Positions 55,415-64,000 of a stretch of 64,000 bases of DNA are shown here, one piece after another. A model generated the notes under the pieces. It did no database searches and was not told where the DNA came from. It was given only the letters and a program-made list of their open reading frames with translations. Every line of letters begins with the position of its first letter. Positions within the stretch are counted from its first letter, which is position 1. Position numbers and translations under genes: made by a program. The stretch is from Microbispora catharanthi (GTDB taxonomy: Bacteria > Actinomycetota > Actinomycetes > Streptosporangiales > Streptosporangiaceae): the NCBI RefSeq assembly GCF_006334915.2, contig NZ_VDMA02000002.1, forward strand, positions 310,001 through 374,000, written 5' to 3'.

Positions 55415-57673
55415 TCACCCGACACGGTAGATCGTGTAATCGCCCGCGCGATATGCGGGGGCGCCGCCCGGATTTCCGCCCAGCCGCTCGAAGACGAGCC
55501 AGCGCACGCCGTAACGGTCGCGCAGGTGCCTGCTCGCGGCCGGAGAGGGAGTGAGGAACGCGGCGTCGTTGTCCCGCAGCCGCTCGCGATCCCAGAACGG
55601 GATGCTCTGCACCGGCAGGCCGGGACGCCAGCGCGCCATGTTCGACGAGGTGTACGTCCAGCCCTCGACCAGCACCCGTCGTTCGGCCAGCGCGGCCAGC
55701 CAGAGATGGCGGCTGTCGCAGGGGTTCCGATATCCCCACCGGCAGTGGGCGTTCGTGGCGACCAGGTCGCCGGGGTCCGAGTGCGCCCGCAGCCACCGCG
55801 CCGCCGCCATGGTCCCGGCGGGCACCGCCTCGGCGGAGGCCCCGGCCCGGTGAGCGGCGGCGCCCGCGCCCCCGCCGTACGGGACGGCCCTCGCGATCCA
55901 CGCGCCGGGCAGGCCGACGGCGCTGACCATGAAGACGACGAAGGCCCAGACCCGCGCGCGGCCCCATCCCCTGACGAGGAGCACGAGGGCGGCCGACGCG
56001 ACGGCGACCGCCAGCGCGACGTACGGCCGGAAGAGGAGGACCTCCGGACGGCCGGGCTCCAGCGGGACCACGACACCGAAGACGACCCGGAGCACGACCT
56101 CCACCAGCACCCCGGTGCCGACGGCCACCGCCGCCGCCGTCTTCGTGAGCCTCGCCCGGCGCCGCACCTCGGACAGCCCGCGGACCGCGACGATCGCCAG
56201 GTAGGGGATCGCCCCCGCCAGGAAGTAGATCTGGCTCATCTGGCAGTGCCCGAACACGACCACCGCCCCCAGGCCCGACACCCCCATGCCGGTCAACAGC
56301 AGCGGCCCCGGGCCCATCGGCGCCCGCGACCGGCGCACCAGCCCGGCGGCCCCGAACCAGACGGCCGTCCAGCACAGCGCGTAGAGAAGCGCGCCCCCGA
56401 GCGGCGCCGTGCCGCTCCCCGGCCGGCCGGTCAGCTCTCCCCAGGTGAAGCGCATGAGCGAGAGCGGATCCACGACCATCCCGTTGCGCGCGCCGCCGAA
56501 CAGCACGAACTGCGCGTAGAGGAGGCACGCCCCGGTCATCGCCGCCGCGCCGAGCAGCGCCGGGGGAAGGCGGCGCCGCCTGACCGCCTCCACCGCGCCC
56601 ACCGCCGCCAGCCCGGCGGCGAGCAGCGGCAGTTGCGTGGCCTTGGCGCCCATGACTCCGACGAGGAAGGCGCCCAGCAGGACCCACCGGCCGGCGCCGC
56701 CGCGGCGTTCCAGAAGATCGGCCACCAGCAGGACGACGGGCGCGAACAGCAGCGCCCCGAACGTCTGCGACGGGCTCGTCCACGACAGGACCCGCCAGGT
56801 GAACACCCCTGTGGACGCACCCAGGTACAGGCTCGGGGCCGCGACGAAGAACGTGCCCGCGACGGCGGCGAGCGCGCCCGCCCGGGAACCGGTGACGCGT
56901 CGCGCGATCATCGTGAGCAGGACGACGAGCGCGGCGAGCACGGGAAGCATGCCGAGGCGGAACAGCAGCACCACCGGCTCGATTCCGGTCACCCAGCTCG
57001 CCGCCGCGAAGTGCGCGTACACGAACCAGTGGTAGAGCAGCGGCTCTCCAGCGACCATGGGCACGGTGGGCGGCATGTGGTGCTTCAGCTCGCCGATCAG
57101 CGCCAGGTGGTACGGCAGGTCGACGTTGGCGGCCGCCATGAGCGGCCAGGTGAGCGCCGCCTGCCGGTAGAAGGTGACCGCGCTCCAGGCGACCAGGACC
57201 ACGACGGCCAGCGACAGGGCCCACGACCACCACAGCGGCGCCCGTGTCCTCGGCGCGCGTGACACGCGCCGGCGCAGCCGCGCCGACGCGGCGACGGCCG
57301 CGTAGGTGGCGGCCGGCCACGCCAGGACGAGCAGCGGCGCCCCGGCGGCCCGGGCGGCGGCGTAGACGACGACCTCGGCGACGTAGCCGAGCGCGACGCC
57401 CAGCGCGATCTCCTCGGCCAGGGTGCGGCGGCCCCGATACAGGGCACGCACCAGCAGCGTCCCCGGCAACGCCACGCAGGCGGCGAGGTAGGCCGCGAAG
57501 ACGAGCAGGTCCCGCGTGGACACTCCGTAGAACATCGCCACGCCTGCCGTGAACGCGGTCGCCGTCGCCGCCGGCAGCCATCTGCCGAGACGGCCCGGCC
57601 TCCCGTCGCGCTCGCGGACAGGGGCGGTGTCCCCCGCCCGTGGCGGCAGTGTGGCGAGCGCTGTCTTGGCCAT
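55415..57673 (-). CDS. Large polytopic membrane protein, GT-C-like, paralogue of 34776-37073
   Basis: 752 aa with about 13-15 hydrophobic segments and a soluble C-terminal ~140 residues. It aligns by eye throughout with the protein at 34776-37073: LPYHLALIGELKHHMPPTVP, YHWFVYAHFAAASWVTGIEP, LLFRLGMLP, AAARWLRAHSDPGDLVATN, ALAERRVLVEGWTYTSSN and FWDRERLRDNDAAFLTPSP. Each member lies beside a SAM methyltransferase gene. Probably a lipid-linked-sugar-dependent glycosyltransferase or related assembly enzyme; the two may act on different sugars. ATG 57673 starts an N-terminus rich in Arg/Pro before helix 1. Confidence 0.82.
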   Translation of the reverse strand: MAKTALATLPPRAGDTAPVRERDGRPGRLGRWLPAATATAFTAGVAMFYGVSTRDLLVFAAYLAACVALPGTLLVRALYRGRRTLAEEIALGVALGYVAEVVVYAAARAAGAPLLVLAWPAATYAAVAASARLRRRVSRAPRTRAPLWWSWALSLAVVVLVAWSAVTFYRQAALTWPLMAAANVDLPYHLALIGELKHHMPPTVPMVAGEPLLYHWFVYAHFAAASWVTGIEPVVLLFRLGMLPVLAALVVLLTMIARRVTGSRAGALAAVAGTFFVAAPSLYLGASTGVFTWRVLSWTSPSQTFGALLFAPVVLLVADLLERRGGAGRWVLLGAFLVGVMGAKATQLPLLAAGLAAVGAVEAVRRRRLPPALLGAAAMTGACLLYAQFVLFGGARNGMVVDPLSLMRFTWGELTGRPGSGTAPLGGALLYALCWTAVWFGAAGLVRRSRAPMGPGPLLLTGMGVSGLGAVVVFGHCQMSQIYFLAGAIPYLAIVAVRGLSEVRRRARLTKTAAAVAVGTGVLVEVVLRVVFGVVVPLEPGRPEVLLFRPYVALAVAVASAALVLLVRGWGRARVWAFVVFMVSAVGLPGAWIARAVPYGGGAGAAAHRAGASAEAVPAGTMAAARWLRAHSDPGDLVATNAHCRWGYRNPCDSRHLWLAALAERRVLVEGWTYTSSNMARWRPGLPVQSIPFWDRERLRDNDAAFLTPSPAASRHLRDRYGVRWLVFERLGGNPGGAPAYRAGDYTIYRVG

Positions 57674-57943
57674 GGGGGCAAGCCTGACGAGCGCGGGCGC
57701 GATGCCGTGGCCGCGGCGCGGGCGGCCGGTGGACTCCTTGCCACTCTTTTGTACGGGCTCCCGGTTCGGACCGTCGCTTTACTTTTCCGTCGAAGCGCCT
57801 CGGGACGGGCTCCGGAGGTCCTCGATCATGCCTCGGTAGGGAATGCGAAAAGGCTTCGCCGCCGCCGTGACGGTGTCGGCGAAAAGCTCAAATCGCGGGT
57901 TAGCTTCTCCGTCGTGAACAGGCTCATCACCGAGGAGCCCGTG

Positions 57944-59113
57944 ATGAGACCGGTCGGCCGAATTCGGGTCATGGAAATCATCGCGCGCATGAACATCGGC
58001 GGCCCGGCGACCCAGATCCTGGGGCTGTACGAACGGCTGAACACCGAGGAGTTCGACCACCGCCTCTACACCGGGCAGGTCGAGGAGGCCGAGGGCGACC
58101 GGCTCAGGGAGACGGCGGCGCGGGTGCACCGCGTCCCCGGCCTCGGCCGCTCGATCCGGCCGGGCGACGACTGCCGCGCGCTGCTGCGACTGGCCGCCGA
58201 GATGCGGGCCTTCCGGCCGCACATCGTGCACACCCGGACGGCCAAGGCGGGCGCGCTCGGCCGGGTGGCCGCGCGCCTCGCCCGGGTCGGTTCTGCTCGG
58301 GTGCACGTCTTCCACGGCCACCTGCTGGACGGCTACTTCTCGCCGGCCAAGCGTCGCCTCTACGTATGGACGGAGCGGCGGCTGGCCGCCATGACCGACC
58401 GGCTGGTGACGGTGGGCGCCAACGTGCGCGACGACCTGCTCGCGGCCGGGATCGGCCGGCCCGGGCAGTACGTCGTGATCCCGCCGGGCGTACGGCTGGG
58501 CCGGGTGCCCGGCCGGGAGGCCGCCCGCGCGGAGCTGGGCCTTCCCCAGGACGCGCCGGTCGTCGCCTTCGTCGGCCGGCTGACCGGGGTGAAGCGGCCC
58601 GACCGGTTCCTCGCGGTGGCGCGGGCCGTGCTCTCCCGCCTGCCCGCCTGCCGGTTCGTCGTCTGCGGCGGCGGCGAGCTCACGGACGAGGTGGAGCGGG
58701 CCGCATCCGCCACGCCGGGCGCCTTCCATCTGCTGGGGTGGCGGGCGGACGTCGAGGCCGTCTACGCGGCGGCCGACGTCGTCCTGCTCACCTCCGACAA
58801 CGAGGGCACGCCACTGACGTTGATCGAGGCCGGCATGGCGGGCACTCCCGTCGTCGCCACCCGCGTGGGCAGCGTCGAGGAGGTCGTCCGGCACGGGGTC
58901 ACCGGCCTGCTGGCGGCCCCGGACGCGGGCGAACTGGCCGAGCACGTCTTCCGGCTGCTGACCGACCCGGTGCTCGCCTGCCGCATGGGCGAGTCCGCCC
59001 GCCGCTGGACGACGGAGTCCTTCGCGGTCGAGCGCCTGGTGGCCGACACCGAGGCGCTCTACCGGTCGCTGTACGCCGCGTCCCGCCCGTCGTTCCCAAG
59101 GAGCATCGCATGA
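57944..59113 (+). CDS. Family 4 glycosyltransferase
   Basis: 389 aa, GT-B fold with MEIIARMNIGGPATQILGL near the start, HIVHTRTAKAGALGRVAARL, VAFVGRLTGVKRPDRFLAVA, VVCGGGELTDEVERA, and the donor motif EGTPLTLIEAGMAGTP. The TRTAKAG motif is typical of the group near CpsD/WcaI-like transferases that add an early sugar. I take ATG 57944, since GAGGAG lies six bases upstream. First gene of a plus-strand operon running to 63549; its stop overlaps the epimerase start (ATGA). Confidence 0.9.
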   Translation: MRPVGRIRVMEIIARMNIGGPATQILGLYERLNTEEFDHRLYTGQVEEAEGDRLRETAARVHRVPGLGRSIRPGDDCRALLRLAAEMRAFRPHIVHTRTAKAGALGRVAARLARVGSARVHVFHGHLLDGYFSPAKRRLYVWTERRLAAMTDRLVTVGANVRDDLLAAGIGRPGQYVVIPPGVRLGRVPGREAARAELGLPQDAPVVAFVGRLTGVKRPDRFLAVARAVLSRLPACRFVVCGGGELTDEVERAASATPGAFHLLGWRADVEAVYAAADVVLLTSDNEGTPLTLIEAGMAGTPVVATRVGSVEEVVRHGVTGLLAAPDAGELAEHVFRLLTDPVLACRMGESARRWTTESFAVERLVADTEALYRSLYAASRPSFPRSIA

Positions 59114-60054
59114 GAGTCCTCGTCACCGGAGGCGCCGGGTTCATCGGCGCCAACCTCTGCCGGGCGCTGACCACCCGGCCCGAGGTCGAGAGCGTCACCG
59201 TGCTGGACGACCTGAGCAGCGGGGACGCCGCCAACCTCGCCGACGTCGGGGCCGACCTCGTGACCGGCAGCATCCTCGACCGGGACCTGCTGGCCGAGCT
59301 CGTGCCCGGCGCGACGCACGTGATCCACCTCGCCGCGCGGCCCTCGGTGCCCCGGTCGGTGAAGGACCCGCTCGCCTCGCACGCCGTCAACGCGACGGGG
59401 ACGCTGCACGTCCTGGAGGCGTGCCGGGCCACCCGCCCGCACGTGATCCTGGCGTCGTCCTCCTCGGTGTACGGCGACAGCGACGAGGCGTGCAAGCACG
59501 AGGACCTGCCGACCCGGCCATTGAGCCCGTACGGCGCCAGCAAGCTCGCCACCGAGGCGTACGCGCTGGCGTACGCCGCCAGCTACGGCCTGCCGGTGCT
59601 GCCGTTCCGCTTCTTCAACGTGTACGGCCCGCTCCAGCCGGCCGGGCACGCCTACGCCGCGGTGATCCCGGCGTTCGTCAGCGCCGCGCTGGCGGGCCGG
59701 CCGGTCCCGATCAACGGCGACGGGCGGCAGGCGCGCGACTTCACCTACGTGGGCTCGGTGGTGGACGTCATCACCGACGCCGCCGTCCGCCGGGTCACCG
59801 GCGACACGCCGGTGAACCTGGCCTTCGGCACCCGCGTGTCCCTGCTCCACCTCAAGGACGCCCTGGCCGCCGTACTCGGCCGGCCGGTCGAGGCGGAGTT
59901 CCTGCCGCCCCGCGCGGGCGACATCCGCGAGTCGCAGGCGTCGGCCCGCCTGCTGCTCGACCGGTTCCCCGGCGTCCGGCCGGTGCCGCTGGAGGAGGGC
60001 CTGCGCCTCACCGTGACCTGGTTCGAGAAGACGTCCGGCGCCTGGGGTGCCTGA
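59110..60054 (+). CDS. NAD-dependent sugar-nucleotide epimerase (UDP-HexNAc 4-epimerase, WbpP/GalE-like)
   Basis: 314 aa extended SDR protein. The NAD site is VTGGAGFIGANLCRAL, followed by SSSSVYGDSDEACKHEDLP, catalytic YGASK, and FRFFNVYGPLQPAGHAYAAVIPAF. The last segment and the SSSVYG-DE form resemble WbpP and related UDP-GlcNAc/GlcNAcA 4-epimerases more than plain GalE. With the UDP-HexNAc 6-dehydrogenase at 28966-30222 this could yield UDP-GalNAc or UDP-GalNAcA, the pair found in Vi-antigen and B-band O-antigen pathways. AAGGAG lies six bases before the ATG. Confidence 0.87.
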   Translation: MRVLVTGGAGFIGANLCRALTTRPEVESVTVLDDLSSGDAANLADVGADLVTGSILDRDLLAELVPGATHVIHLAARPSVPRSVKDPLASHAVNATGTLHVLEACRATRPHVILASSSSVYGDSDEACKHEDLPTRPLSPYGASKLATEAYALAYAASYGLPVLPFRFFNVYGPLQPAGHAYAAVIPAFVSAALAGRPVPINGDGRQARDFTYVGSVVDVITDAAVRRVTGDTPVNLAFGTRVSLLHLKDALAAVLGRPVEAEFLPPRAGDIRESQASARLLLDRFPGVRPVPLEEGLRLTVTWFEKTSGAWGA

Positions 60055-60119
60055 CATACCACCTTTGCGCACGAAGTCCTATTGCGATCCTGTCAACCTC
60101 CACTTGCTGGGAGAAGGCC

Positions 60120-61118
60120 TTGACCACGTCAAGCGGGAACACCTATCTGATCACGGGCGGGAGCGGCTTCGTCGGATCCCACCTGACCGATGCCCTGCTC
60201 GCTCGCGGCGACTCGGTCGTCGTCCTGGACAACATGTCGACCGGCCGCCCGGCCAACCTCGCGCACCACGCGGGTGACCCGCGGCTGCGCGTGGTCCGGG
60301 GCTCGGTCCTGGACGAACTCGTGGTGGACGAGCTCGTGCACGAGTGCGACGTGGTGGTCCACCTTGCCGCCGCCGTGGGGGTGAAGCTGATCGTCGAGCA
60401 GCCGTTGCGCTCGCTCACCACCAACGTCCGCGGCTCGGAGATCGTCATCGAGGCGGCGCACCGCTACCGGCGGAAGATCCTGGTGACCAGCACGAGCGAG
60501 ATCTACGGGAAGAACTCGGCCGGCCCGCTCCCCGAGTGGTCCGACCGGATCCTGGGCAGCCCGGACGTCGTCCGCTGGGCCTACAGCACGGCCAAGGCGG
60601 TGGAGGAGATCCTGGCCAACGCCTACCACGGTGAGCGCGGCCTGCCGACGGTCGTCGTCCGGCTGTTCAACACGGTGGGGCCGCGGCAGAGCCCGGCGTA
60701 CGGCATGGTCATCCCGCGGCTCGTCCGGCAGGCGCTGACGGGCGTGCCGCTCACCGTGCACGGCGACGGCACGCAGACCCGTTGCTTCGCGCACGTACGC
60801 GACGTCGTGCGGGCCCTTCTCCTGCTGCTCGACGACGACCGCGCGGTCGGCGGGACGTTCAACGTCGGCTCCAGCGACGAGGTGAGCATCCTGGAGCTGG
60901 CCAAGCTGATCGTCGAGCTCACGGGGAGCACGTCCGGCGTCGATCTCGTTCCGTACGCCGAGGCGTACGGCAAGGGCTTCGAGGACATGACGCGCCGGGT
61001 TCCCCACACCGGCAGGCTGCGCGCGCTCACCGGGTGGACACCGGCCCTGTCGCTGGACGACATCCTGCTGGAGACCATCGCCGACGCCCGCGCCGAACTC
61101 GCGGCCCCGGGCCGGTGA
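60120..61118 (+). CDS. NAD-dependent epimerase/decarboxylase (UDP-glucuronate decarboxylase-like SDR)
   Basis: 332 aa extended SDR enzyme with ITGGSGFVGSHLTDALL, STSEIYGKNSAGPLPEW, catalytic YSTAK and RLFNTVGPRQSPAYGMVIPR. The SEIYG and GPRQ forms are shared with UDP-xylose synthase and dTDP-sugar epimerases. The product could be UDP-xylose or another epimerised or decarboxylated sugar; the exact reaction is open. The start is taken as TTG 60120, preceded by GGGAGAAGG, because no ATG or GTG lies between the previous stop and the NAD motif. It overlaps the next start as GTGA. Confidence 0.82.
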   Translation: MTTSSGNTYLITGGSGFVGSHLTDALLARGDSVVVLDNMSTGRPANLAHHAGDPRLRVVRGSVLDELVVDELVHECDVVVHLAAAVGVKLIVEQPLRSLTTNVRGSEIVIEAAHRYRRKILVTSTSEIYGKNSAGPLPEWSDRILGSPDVVRWAYSTAKAVEEILANAYHGERGLPTVVVRLFNTVGPRQSPAYGMVIPRLVRQALTGVPLTVHGDGTQTRCFAHVRDVVRALLLLLDDDRAVGGTFNVGSSDEVSILELAKLIVELTGSTSGVDLVPYAEAYGKGFEDMTRRVPHTGRLRALTGWTPALSLDDILLETIADARAELAAPGR

Positions 61119-62143
61119 ACGGCACCACCGCCCTGGTCACCGCGATCAGCGCCTTCGCCGGCTGCGCGACGGCGACCCCCGTGGTGCGGCGCCTCGCGCT
61201 GCGCTGGGGACTCACGGACAGGCCCGGTGGGCACAAGTCGCACCGGCGGCCGACGCCCTATCTGGGCGGGATCGCCATCATGCTGTGCACCGTCGTCCCC
61301 CCGGTGGCGCTCGCCGGCGCGGCCGGCCAGCGGATCGCCGGCATCCTCGTCGGCGCCGTGGCCATGGCCCTGCTCGGGCTGATCGACGACGTCGCGCCCC
61401 TGCCCCCGCCGACCCGGCTGGCCGTACAGGCGCTGGCGGCCGGGGTGGCCGTGACGAGCGGGGTCGTCGCGCCGGTGACCGGATCCTGGCCCGACGTGCC
61501 GATCACCCTGCTGTGGATCGTCGTGGTGACCAACTCGTTCAACCTGCTCGACAACATGGACGGCGCCCTGGGCGCGGTCACCGTGGTCAGCACCGCGCTC
61601 CTGGCCGCCGCCGCCTTCGTGTCCGGGCGTCCGGAGCTCGGCCTGCTCCTGGCCGCCCTGTCCGCCGCCGCCCTGGGGTTCCTGTTGTACAACTGGGCGC
61701 CGGCACGGATCTTCATGGGGGACGCCGGTTCGCTGTTCATCGGGTTCGTACTGGCCTCCTCGGCGGCACTGGTGATCACCGGCACCGGAACCGGAACGGC
61801 GGTCGCGGGCCTGCTCCTGCCGACCTTCGTCGCGACCGTCGACACCGGGATCGTGCTGCTGTCGAGGCGCAGGGCGGGCCGGCCGCTGCTGCAGGGCGGC
61901 AGCGACCACCTCTCACATCGACTGCACCGGCTCGGTCTCGGCAAGCGGCTCACGGCCCTCGCGCTCGCCGTGCTCGCGGCCGCCGCCGGCCTGGTCGACC
62001 TGGCGATGACGCTGGGCTGGATCGCGCCGGTCGGCGCGGCGATCGGCGGCGTCGCCGCCGCCTGCGTCGCCGTCGTGCTGCCGCAGCGCGTGCCGGTCTA
62101 CCCGCCGACCCGTCCCCGGACCTCTATCCCTGTAAGGGGCTGA
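61115..62143 (+). CDS. Polyprenyl-phosphate GlcNAc-1-phosphate transferase family protein (WecA/TagO-like)
   Basis: 342 aa with about 11 hydrophobic segments. Catalytic motifs of the MraY/WecA family are present: KSHRRPTPYLGGIAI, LLGLIDDVAPL (Asp-Asp), TNSFNLLDNMDGALG, YNWAPARIFMGDAGSLFIG, and the late GGSDHLSHRL with the uridine-contacting histidine. It would start glycan assembly by moving HexNAc-1-phosphate to undecaprenyl phosphate. GTG 61115 overlaps the previous stop. Being immediately before the tyrosine-kinase gene, it is probably the initiating transferase of this locus. Confidence 0.92.
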   Translation: MNGTTALVTAISAFAGCATATPVVRRLALRWGLTDRPGGHKSHRRPTPYLGGIAIMLCTVVPPVALAGAAGQRIAGILVGAVAMALLGLIDDVAPLPPPTRLAVQALAAGVAVTSGVVAPVTGSWPDVPITLLWIVVVTNSFNLLDNMDGALGAVTVVSTALLAAAAFVSGRPELGLLLAALSAAALGFLLYNWAPARIFMGDAGSLFIGFVLASSAALVITGTGTGTAVAGLLLPTFVATVDTGIVLLSRRRAGRPLLQGGSDHLSHRLHRLGLGKRLTALALAVLAAAAGLVDLAMTLGWIAPVGAAIGGVAAACVAVVLPQRVPVYPPTRPRTSIPVRG

Positions 62144-62148
62144 CACCG

Positions 62149-63549
62149 ATGGAACTGCTCTATTACGCGCGACTGATGCGCAGATACTGGCCGCTCCTGC
62201 TGCTGTCCGTGCTGGCAGGAGTGGGAACCGCCCACCTCGTGACCGTCAACACCCCGCCGAGGTACCTCGCGTCGATCACGATGCTGGTGTCCGCCGACGC
62301 CAGGGATGGCGGTCTTTCGACCGCGCTCCAGGCGGGGGCGCTGTCCCAGCAGCGGGTGCAGTCGTACGCCACCCTGCTGACCAGCCGCCAGGTGGTCGGC
62401 CGGGTCGCCCGCGGGGAGGACGTCGCCGACCTGCAGGCCAGGATCACGGCCGAGGCGATCCCCGACACCGCGTTGCTGCGGGCCACGGTCGCCGACAGCG
62501 TCCCGGTGCGGGCGGCCGCCCGCGCGAACGCGCTGGGCGCCGTGTTCGCCCGGCTGATCGACCAGATCGAGCGGCCCACGCCGAAGAGCCCGCCCACGAT
62601 CCGGGTCACGGTGGTCGACGAGGCCGAGGTCCCCAAGGAGCCGGTCGCCCCGCAGCCCCTGACCGACATGGTGCTCGGCGCCCTCATCGCGCTGTTCGCG
62701 GCCGTCGCCGGCCTCGTTCTGCGCGACCGTCTCGACACCACCGTCAAGACGGCGGAGATGCTGCAGCGGGTCGCGGAGAGCTCGGTCCTCGGGGTCATCG
62801 GCTACGAACGGGACGCCAAGCGGCATCCGCTGGTCCTGCGCGACCAGGGCCGGTCGTCGCGGGCGGAGGCGTTCCGGTCGTTGCGGACGAACCTCCAGTT
62901 CATCGGCGTGGACAGGCAGCCCAAGTCGCTCGTCGTGACCAGTTGCCTGCCGGGCGAGGGCAAGTCGTCCACGTCCGCCAACCTCGCGATCACCATGGCC
63001 CAGGCGGGCTGGCGGGTGGTCCTGGTCGACGCCGACCTGCGGCGTCCCAGTGTCCCCCGCTACCTCGGCATCGAAGGCGGCACCGGGCTCACCGACGTGC
63101 TCATCGAGCGGGCGCGGCTGCACGACGTCATCCAGACGTGGGGGCAGCCGGGCCTTTCCGTGCTGCCCAGCGGCCGGATCCCGCCGAACCCCAGCGAGCT
63201 GCTCGGCTCGCGGGGCATGCGCTCGGTGCTGGCTCAGCTCACCGAGGAGTACGACATGGTGATCATCGACGCGCCGCCGCTGCTGCCCGTCACCGACGCC
63301 GCCGCCCTCGGGGCGATCTGCGACGGCGCGCTGCTCGTCGTGCGGCACGGCAAGACCCGGCGCGAGCAGGTGCTGCGGGCCGGTGAGCTGCTGTCGTCGA
63401 TCAACGCCCGCCTCGTCGGCACCGTGCTGAACTTCGTGCCCGCCAAGCAGGGCTCCTACTACGGCTACGGGTACGGATACGGGTACGACTCGGCGGGCCA
63501 GGAGACCGCGTCGGAGACGCCGCAGCCCCAGGCGCCCATGCCGGTGTAG
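62149..63549 (+). CDS. Polysaccharide co-polymerase with BY-kinase domain (Wzz-Wzc type)
   Basis: 466 aa. A Wzz-like N-terminal part has membrane segments at about 14-33 and 176-198 flanking an external region (starting SITMLVSADARDG). A cytoplasmic tyrosine-kinase domain follows: Walker A PGEGKSSTSAN (about 267), Walker A' VVLVDADLRRP, Walker B MVIIDAPPL. The tail has a tyrosine cluster YYGYGYGYGYD just before the end, the usual autophosphorylation region. It controls chain length and export. AAGGGG lies nine bases before ATG 62149, five bases after the previous stop. The fused one-chain form is usual in Gram-negatives and many actinobacteria. Confidence 0.93.
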   Translation: MELLYYARLMRRYWPLLLLSVLAGVGTAHLVTVNTPPRYLASITMLVSADARDGGLSTALQAGALSQQRVQSYATLLTSRQVVGRVARGEDVADLQARITAEAIPDTALLRATVADSVPVRAAARANALGAVFARLIDQIERPTPKSPPTIRVTVVDEAEVPKEPVAPQPLTDMVLGALIALFAAVAGLVLRDRLDTTVKTAEMLQRVAESSVLGVIGYERDAKRHPLVLRDQGRSSRAEAFRSLRTNLQFIGVDRQPKSLVVTSCLPGEGKSSTSANLAITMAQAGWRVVLVDADLRRPSVPRYLGIEGGTGLTDVLIERARLHDVIQTWGQPGLSVLPSGRIPPNPSELLGSRGMRSVLAQLTEEYDMVIIDAPPLLPVTDAAALGAICDGALLVVRHGKTRREQVLRAGELLSSINARLVGTVLNFVPAKQGSYYGYGYGYGYDSAGQETASETPQPQAPMPV

Positions 63550-63563
63550 CGGACGAACCACGT

Positions 63564-63597
63564 GCGTGGGGCCGCGTCAGGTGACGCGGCCCCACGC
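63564..63597. terminator. Bidirectional terminator after the BY-kinase gene
   Basis: The arms GCGTGGGGCCGCGTC (63564-63578) and GACGCGGCCCCACGC (63583-63597) form a perfect 15-bp stem with an AGGT loop. It sits 14 bp after the kinase stop and 25 bp before the convergent phosphatase stop. No T run is visible. Confidence 0.85.
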
Positions 63598-63621
63598 GTT
63601 CGTGTGCGGCGACCGGCCGCG

Positions 63622-64000
63622 TCAGGCCGGCGCGTGCGTCAGCAGGCGGATCGGGACGGCGAGCGCGTCCGCGATGCGGCGGGCCGCCTCCCGGTAGGCC
63701 CTGCGCGGGCCTCCGTAGGGGTCGGCGATGTCGGGCCGCTCCACCCGGACCAGCCCGCGCAGCGCTCCGGTCTCCTCCAGCAGAGCCCGCGCCCGGCGCA
63801 CGGGATCCCCGTGGCCCAGCACTCGTCCGGCGGGGACGGCGCGGGCCAGCGCGCCGAACTCGACGATGGTGAACGCGCGCGCGGCCGCGACGGGATGCAG
63901 GGCCACCGCCCCGGCGCGGTGCTCGGACGAGGCGGCCAGCACGAGATCGGCGCGGGCCACCTCCTCGGCCGTGAGAGGCCGTGAGGCGAAGTTGTCGGGA
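63622..64000 (-). CDS. Low-molecular-weight protein tyrosine phosphatase (partial, N-terminus outside window)
   Basis: The C-terminal 125 codons are visible. Segments PDNFASRPLTAEEVARADLV and LVLAASSEHRAGAV match the LMW-PTP fold, and the general-acid aspartate region DIADPYGG is present near the end. The nucleophilic P-loop (CxxNxxRS) must lie beyond 64000. Next to a Wzc-like kinase it is expected to remove phosphate from the kinase tail, setting the cycle of chain synthesis, as in Wzb/Wzc and CpsB/CpsD systems. It is convergent with the kinase gene, not co-transcribed. Confidence 0.87.
   Translation of the reverse strand, partial: PDNFASRPLTAEEVARADLVLAASSEHRAGAVALHPVAAARAFTIVEFGALARAVPAGRVLGHGDPVRRARALLEETGALRGLVRVERPDIADPYGGPRRAYREAARRIADALAVPIRLLTHAPA

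Overview
The window looks like chromosomal DNA of a high-GC actinomycete, most likely from the Streptosporangiales or a related order. The reasons are very high GC with frequent GTG starts, long runs of genes joined by ATGA/GTGA stop-start overlaps, a PAC2-family protein, and a uroporphyrinogen-III-synthase-like regulator carrying a winged-helix domain inside the nitrate assimilation operon. The assignment to an order is inference. I see no rRNA, tRNA, CRISPR array, insertion sequence or prophage.

Positions 1-5042 (minus strand) hold an oligopeptide/dipeptide ABC importer in the order permease, lipoprotein, permease, ATPase, ATPase, the last cut by the window edge. Positions 5409-11248 are housekeeping: a small membrane protein, a HAD phosphatase, cobalamin-dependent methionine synthase (metH) and a PAC2 protein. 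Positions 11272-17432 are a tightly overlapping minus-strand operon that does not look like primary metabolism. It encodes a serine-acetyltransferase-like domain fused in frame to an ATP-grasp ligase, a second ATP-grasp ligase, an MFS exporter, an amino-methyltransferase-like protein and a cysteine-synthase-like PLP enzyme. I read it as a compact pathway for a small amino-acid-derived metabolite, and it is the best candidate here for something undescribed.

Positions 17792-27586 (minus) are nitrate assimilation: a NarK transporter with its own terminator, then nitrate reductase, an FAD/BFD electron-transfer protein, NirB, NirD, the NnaR-type regulator and a CbiX-like chelatase for sirohaem. 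A Tat-exported peptidoglycan amidase follows on the plus strand.

Positions 28966-64000 form a large cell-surface polysaccharide locus. It holds sugar-nucleotide enzymes (UDP-HexNAc 6-dehydrogenase, RmlB, long-type RmlA, a WecE-like transaminase, two epimerases), a WecA-like initiating transferase, at least five glycosyltransferases, a flippase, a polymerase candidate, two paralogous large polytopic membrane proteins, GtrA, two methyltransferases, a Wzc-like tyrosine kinase and the matching low-molecular-weight phosphatase (cut by the window edge). In its middle (39932-48571) lies an island of four secreted proteins: two with ice-binding-type DUF3494 domains, one with a collagen-like Gly-X-Y tract, and one with a dimethylformamidase-beta-like domain. 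DUF4082 repeats are shared between two of them. The layout suggests joint production of an exopolysaccharide and the surface proteins that sit in or on it.
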